Origin: Caulobacteraceae bacterium
GTDB taxonomy: Bacteria > Pseudomonadota > Alphaproteobacteria > Caulobacterales > Caulobacteraceae
DNA: 8,334 nt
NCBI GenBank assembly: GCA_003136615.1
Contig: PLFA01000153.1
Location: forward strand, 2,662 to 10,995
Reading direction: 5' to 3'
The position numbers and the translations under genes were made by a program. The notes beneath the pieces are model-generated. The model worked only from the letters and a program-made list of their open reading frames with translations. It was not told the DNA's origin and searched no databases. Below are positions 5,737 through 8,334 of the stretch, piece after piece; position 1 is the stretch's first letter; every line of letters begins with the position of its first letter.

Positions 5737-8067
5737 ATGAACTTTGTGACTGTCACGCGGCGCACCCTTTCGGCGCGGGGGCCGCGCTTAAACCTGCTTC
5801 TGCTCTCCTCAGTGTCCGCGCTCGCCGCCGCCGCCCATGCGGAGACACCCGCGGCGCCGGTGGCCGACGCCTCGGGGGCGACGGTGGAGGAAATCATCGT
5901 CACGGCGACCCGCCAGTCCACGAGTCTGCAGAAGACGCCGGTGGCCGTGACCGTGGTAGGGGCGGACCAGATCGCGCAGCAGAACCTGCTCACGGCACGT
6001 GACTTGGCGGGCCAGACTCCGGGGGTGACAATTCAGCGGGCAGGGATCACGCCCCTGACTCAGGTGTTCTTCATTCGCGGCATCGGCGATTCCGACCCGA
6101 TCTTCGATCCCAATGTCGCCCAGTATCTGGATGACGTTTATCTGCCCCGGGCCATCAACGGCATGGCGGATCTGGCGGACATCGAGCGGGTGGAGGTTCT
6201 GCGCGGGCCCCAGGGCACGCTGTTTGGCGAAAACGCCGACGCCGGCGCGATCCGCTACATCACCAAGACGCCGACGGATGAGACCCAGGCCAATATCGAT
6301 CTGGGCTATGGGAACTACAACACCTTTGACGTCCACGGTTATTTGAGCGGCGCGATCATTCCGGGCAAGCTCGACGGCAGCATCACCCTCGGGCACGAGC
6401 AGCACGACGGCTATACCTATGACCCGACCCTGAAGGAGTCGGTTAACAATCAGGACACCAGCGCCCTGCGCGCCAAGCTGCTGGCCACCCTCTCGCCGAA
6501 TCTAACGGTCCTGTTCTCGATTGATGGAACCATCGATACGTCGGGTACAGACTATTATATCCCAAAGGAGCCGATAATCGGCGGCACGCTGAGAACACCG
6601 ATCTATGGCGCCTTCAACCCCAATGACAGCTATGCCTCCCAGGCGCCCAACAACCATTCATGGGTCGCGGGAACCTCGGTCAAGGTCGCCTATCAGATCA
6701 ATCCGAACCTGACCTTCAACTCCATCAGCGCCCTGCGCGGCTTCGCCCAGGATCCGGTCAACTATAACAATGACGGCCAGCCCCTAGTCGCCTACAGCCC
6801 GGGCGACCCCGTGAAGGTGTCAATATCCGACAATTACATTGTCTATCGGGAAGAAGAGGCGACCCAGGAGTTCCAGCTGCAAGGGAAATTCGACAAGGTC
6901 GATTTCACCAGCGGCTTCTATTTCCTCTACGAGAACTTCTCGAGCAACCGGATCGGCTATGTGGTCTCGCCCACCGCCGCCACGGCGACGCCGGCCTACC
7001 CCGAGGATCAGATCGGAGACACCAAGACCTATAATTACGCGGAGTATATTCAAGGAAACTACCACTTCACCGACAAGCTGATCGGCACTTTGGGGGCCCG
7101 CTACACCATCGAGTCACGGGATTTCCGCTTCAACGGCGTCTATGACTCGTTCTCGGGCGTCCCCTTGCAAGTAACGCCGGGCGCCCCGACCTCGACGCCC
7201 GGGGGATACGCGGCGGCGAACAACTTCAGCTATCTGGGCCACAAGACCTGGTACTCGTTCACGCCCAAATACGGCGTCTCCTACCAGTTCACGCCGGACC
7301 TCTTCACCTATGCCAGCGTCTCCGAGGGGTTTGACGCGGGCGGCTTCAACAATCGCGCCAGCTCTCTCGCCACCGCCCTTCCCTATGATCAGGAGAAGGT
7401 CACCACCTATGAGATCGGGGTGAAGGCCAATGCTCTGGACGGTCGCCTGCGCGCGGACGCCACGCTCTTCTATAACGCCTATAATGGTCTCCAGGAGACC
7501 GCCGCGGTCATCAGCCCGGTCAATGGCGCCTTTGTGTCGGTCCGCGCCAACGCCAACAGCGCCCACACCGAGGGGTTCGAGCTGGAGAGCGCCTACAAGC
7601 CCATCGAGGGCTTAAGCCTGGTCGGCAATGTCAGCTATCTGAAGACGCGGTTCGACTCCTTCCCCAACGCCGCCGCCAGTGTGGTGAATGGGCAGGCGGT
7701 CCTGCTGGGCGCCACGGGCAATCAGCTGCCCTTCTCCCCCGAATGGCAGTTCAATGGCGGGGCGACCTACAAACTGCCCCTGCCGGTTCCCGGGGAGACG
7801 CACCTCGGCGTGAACCTGACCTATGAGACGTCCTATTATTCCGATGTCTTCAACTACAAGCAGGGCCGCGTACCCGAGCAGGGCTATGTGGATGCTTTCC
7901 TGAGCTACGCGCCCCCGGGCGGTCACTGGGTGATCTCGGTCATCGGCAAGAACTTGGCCGACCGGCTCTCCTATCAGAGCATAACCTGGGGCGGCACGCC
8001 GAACCTCTGGGAAGGCCCCATCAGCCCGCCCCGCACGGTGTTCTTAAAGGCGGCGTATAAGCTGTAG
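5737..8067 (+). CDS. TonB-dependent outer-membrane receptor
   Basis: This is a 776-residue outer-membrane transporter powered by TonB-ExbB-ExbD. It has a signal peptide with a hydrophobic core LLLLSSVSALAAAAHA and likely cleavage after AHA at residue 35. The TonB-box-like segment EEIIVTATR is at 51-59. The plug domain (about 60-180) contains TPVAVTVV, FIRGIG (112-117) and ERVEVLRGPQGTLFG (150-164). After this the usual GRNT-type sequence is replaced by GENADAGAIRYITKTP. The rest is a beta-barrel rich in alternating aromatic and polar residues, with TonB-receptor marks such as SEGFDAGGFNN and YEIGVKA and a closing strand ending in FLKAAYKL; a terminal Leu instead of the commoner Phe is a small deviation. 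It lies alone behind a 343-base control region, in the same direction as the four-gene unit and ahead of an acylase. The substrate cannot be read; iron complexes, vitamins and many organic compounds are imported by this family. Confidence 0.95.
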   Translation: MNFVTVTRRTLSARGPRLNLLLLSSVSALAAAAHAETPAAPVADASGATVEEIIVTATRQSTSLQKTPVAVTVVGADQIAQQNLLTARDLAGQTPGVTIQRAGITPLTQVFFIRGIGDSDPIFDPNVAQYLDDVYLPRAINGMADLADIERVEVLRGPQGTLFGENADAGAIRYITKTPTDETQANIDLGYGNYNTFDVHGYLSGAIIPGKLDGSITLGHEQHDGYTYDPTLKESVNNQDTSALRAKLLATLSPNLTVLFSIDGTIDTSGTDYYIPKEPIIGGTLRTPIYGAFNPNDSYASQAPNNHSWVAGTSVKVAYQINPNLTFNSISALRGFAQDPVNYNNDGQPLVAYSPGDPVKVSISDNYIVYREEEATQEFQLQGKFDKVDFTSGFYFLYENFSSNRIGYVVSPTAATATPAYPEDQIGDTKTYNYAEYIQGNYHFTDKLIGTLGARYTIESRDFRFNGVYDSFSGVPLQVTPGAPTSTPGGYAAANNFSYLGHKTWYSFTPKYGVSYQFTPDLFTYASVSEGFDAGGFNNRASSLATALPYDQEKVTTYEIGVKANALDGRLRADATLFYNAYNGLQETAAVISPVNGAFVSVRANANSAHTEGFELESAYKPIEGLSLVGNVSYLKTRFDSFPNAAASVVNGQAVLLGATGNQLPFSPEWQFNGGATYKLPLPVPGETHLGVNLTYETSYYSDVFNYKQGRVPEQGYVDAFLSYAPPGGHWVISVIGKNLADRLSYQSITWGGTPNLWEGPISPPRTVFLKAAYKL

Positions 8068-8099
8068 GCCCCGCCGGGCGCTCCCCGTTCGAAAAACCG

Positions 8100-8128
8100 C
8101 TTGGCCAAGGCGCAAAGCCTGGGCCAAG
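8100..8128 (+). terminator. Strong hairpin between receptor and acylase
   Basis: CTTGGCC (8100-8106) pairs with GGCCAAG (8122-8128), and AGGC (8108-8111) with GCCT (8117-8120), leaving one A/G mismatch and a GCAAA loop: 11 paired bases in all. No T tract follows, so it is not a standard intrinsic terminator. It may limit read-through, protect the receptor message at its 3' end, or lower acylase expression relative to the receptor. Confidence 0.4.
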
Positions 8129-8140
8129 ACGGGTTCGGTC

Positions 8141-8146
8141 AGGAGG
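8141..8146 (+). promoter_or_regulatory. Strong ribosome binding site of the acylase gene
   Basis: AGGAGG lies 6 bases before the ATG at 8153 and fixes the start of the last, incomplete gene. It is the closest match to the 16S rRNA tail in the window. Confidence 0.65.
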
Positions 8147-8152
8147 CTTTGG

Positions 8153-8334
8153 ATGGTCAGACGTTTAGGGTGTCTGCGGCGGCTGTTCGGCTATGCGGCG
8201 GCGCTGGGCCTCATCACGCCGCTCTCGGCCGCGGCACAGCCGAAGCTCTCGGCGGAGGTCTTGTGGGACCATTATGGCGTGCCCCACGTCTACGCCAAGA
8301 CGGAAGCCGACCTGTTCTATGGCTTCGGCTGGGC
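8153..8334 (+). CDS. Penicillin acylase family protein (N terminus only)
   Basis: The first 60 codons of a secreted Ntn-hydrolase of the penicillin acylase family are present; the gene runs off the window. A signal peptide (MVRRLGCLRRLFGY, then AAALGLITPL and SAAA) probably ends after residue 28. The mature start VLWDHYGVPHVYAKTEADLFYGFGWA fits the conserved opening of the alpha subunit in penicillin G acylase, aculeacin/AHL acylases and relatives (R-D-x-x-G-V-P-H-I...D-L-x-Y-G-x-G). Members are made as a precursor that cuts itself to expose a catalytic Ser at the start of the beta subunit; that part lies beyond the window and cannot be checked. It acts in the periplasm on amides. It follows the receptor by 85 bases, so the two may be co-transcribed and share a substrate (inference). 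Confidence 0.85.
   Translation, partial: MVRRLGCLRRLFGYAAALGLITPLSAAAQPKLSAEVLWDHYGVPHVYAKTEADLFYGFGW

Noticed and set aside
1..8334. CRISPR array, tRNA, rRNA or insertion sequence
   Set aside because: No regularly spaced repeats, no cloverleaf or rRNA-like stretch, and no transposase or terminal inverted repeats with target duplication were seen.

Overview
The window is GC-rich, with many GTG/TTG-capable starts and tightly packed genes, all on the + strand. Four things point to an alphaproteobacterium of the Caulobacterales or Sphingomonadales type: a large TonB-dependent receptor with an EEIIVTATR-type TonB box, a penicillin-acylase-family gene beside it, intergenic palindromes that begin TCGTCATCCCG, and the overall base composition. 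This is an inference from style, not a species identification. The window opens inside one gene (a YeiH/UPF0324-type membrane transporter) and closes inside another (a penicillin-acylase-family enzyme).

Layout. 1-1253: the transporter overlaps a 64-residue four-cysteine protein by ATGA. 1254-1421: a short AT-richer gap that probably carries the promoter of the next unit. 1422-5393: a compact four-gene unit with gaps of 4, 6 and 23 bases. It encodes a Tat-type lipoprotein solute-binding protein of the SsuA/NMT1 fold, an acyl-CoA-dehydrogenase-fold flavoenzyme that lacks the usual catalytic Glu near its C terminus, an NADP-type D-2-hydroxyacid dehydrogenase, and a zinc class II aldolase/adducin-family enzyme. 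A compact hairpin plus T-rich tract follows directly on the aldolase stop codon. 5394-5736: a non-coding region with two inverted copies of a palindromic repeat, then a distinctly AT-rich stretch with two dyad-symmetric candidate operators. 5737-8067: the TonB-dependent receptor. 8068-8152: a short gap with a strong hairpin. From 8153: the N-terminal part of a secreted penicillin-acylase-family protein.

Working picture (inference). The receptor would bring a substrate across the outer membrane. The acylase could cut an amide in the periplasm. The SsuA-like lipoprotein would bind the product, and the flavoenzyme, dehydrogenase and aldolase would process it in the cytoplasm. The YeiH-type transporter, whose family is annotated as a putative sulfate/sulfite exporter, sits upstream. 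Together with the SsuA-like protein and the flavin-monooxygenase-like ACAD, it hints at organosulfur (perhaps sulfonate) use. No SsuB/SsuC-type ATPase or permease is present, so the binding protein is an orphan within this window. The combination of binding protein, ACAD-fold enzyme, D-2-hydroxyacid dehydrogenase and class II aldolase is the most interesting part of the window; its substrate cannot be read from the sequence.
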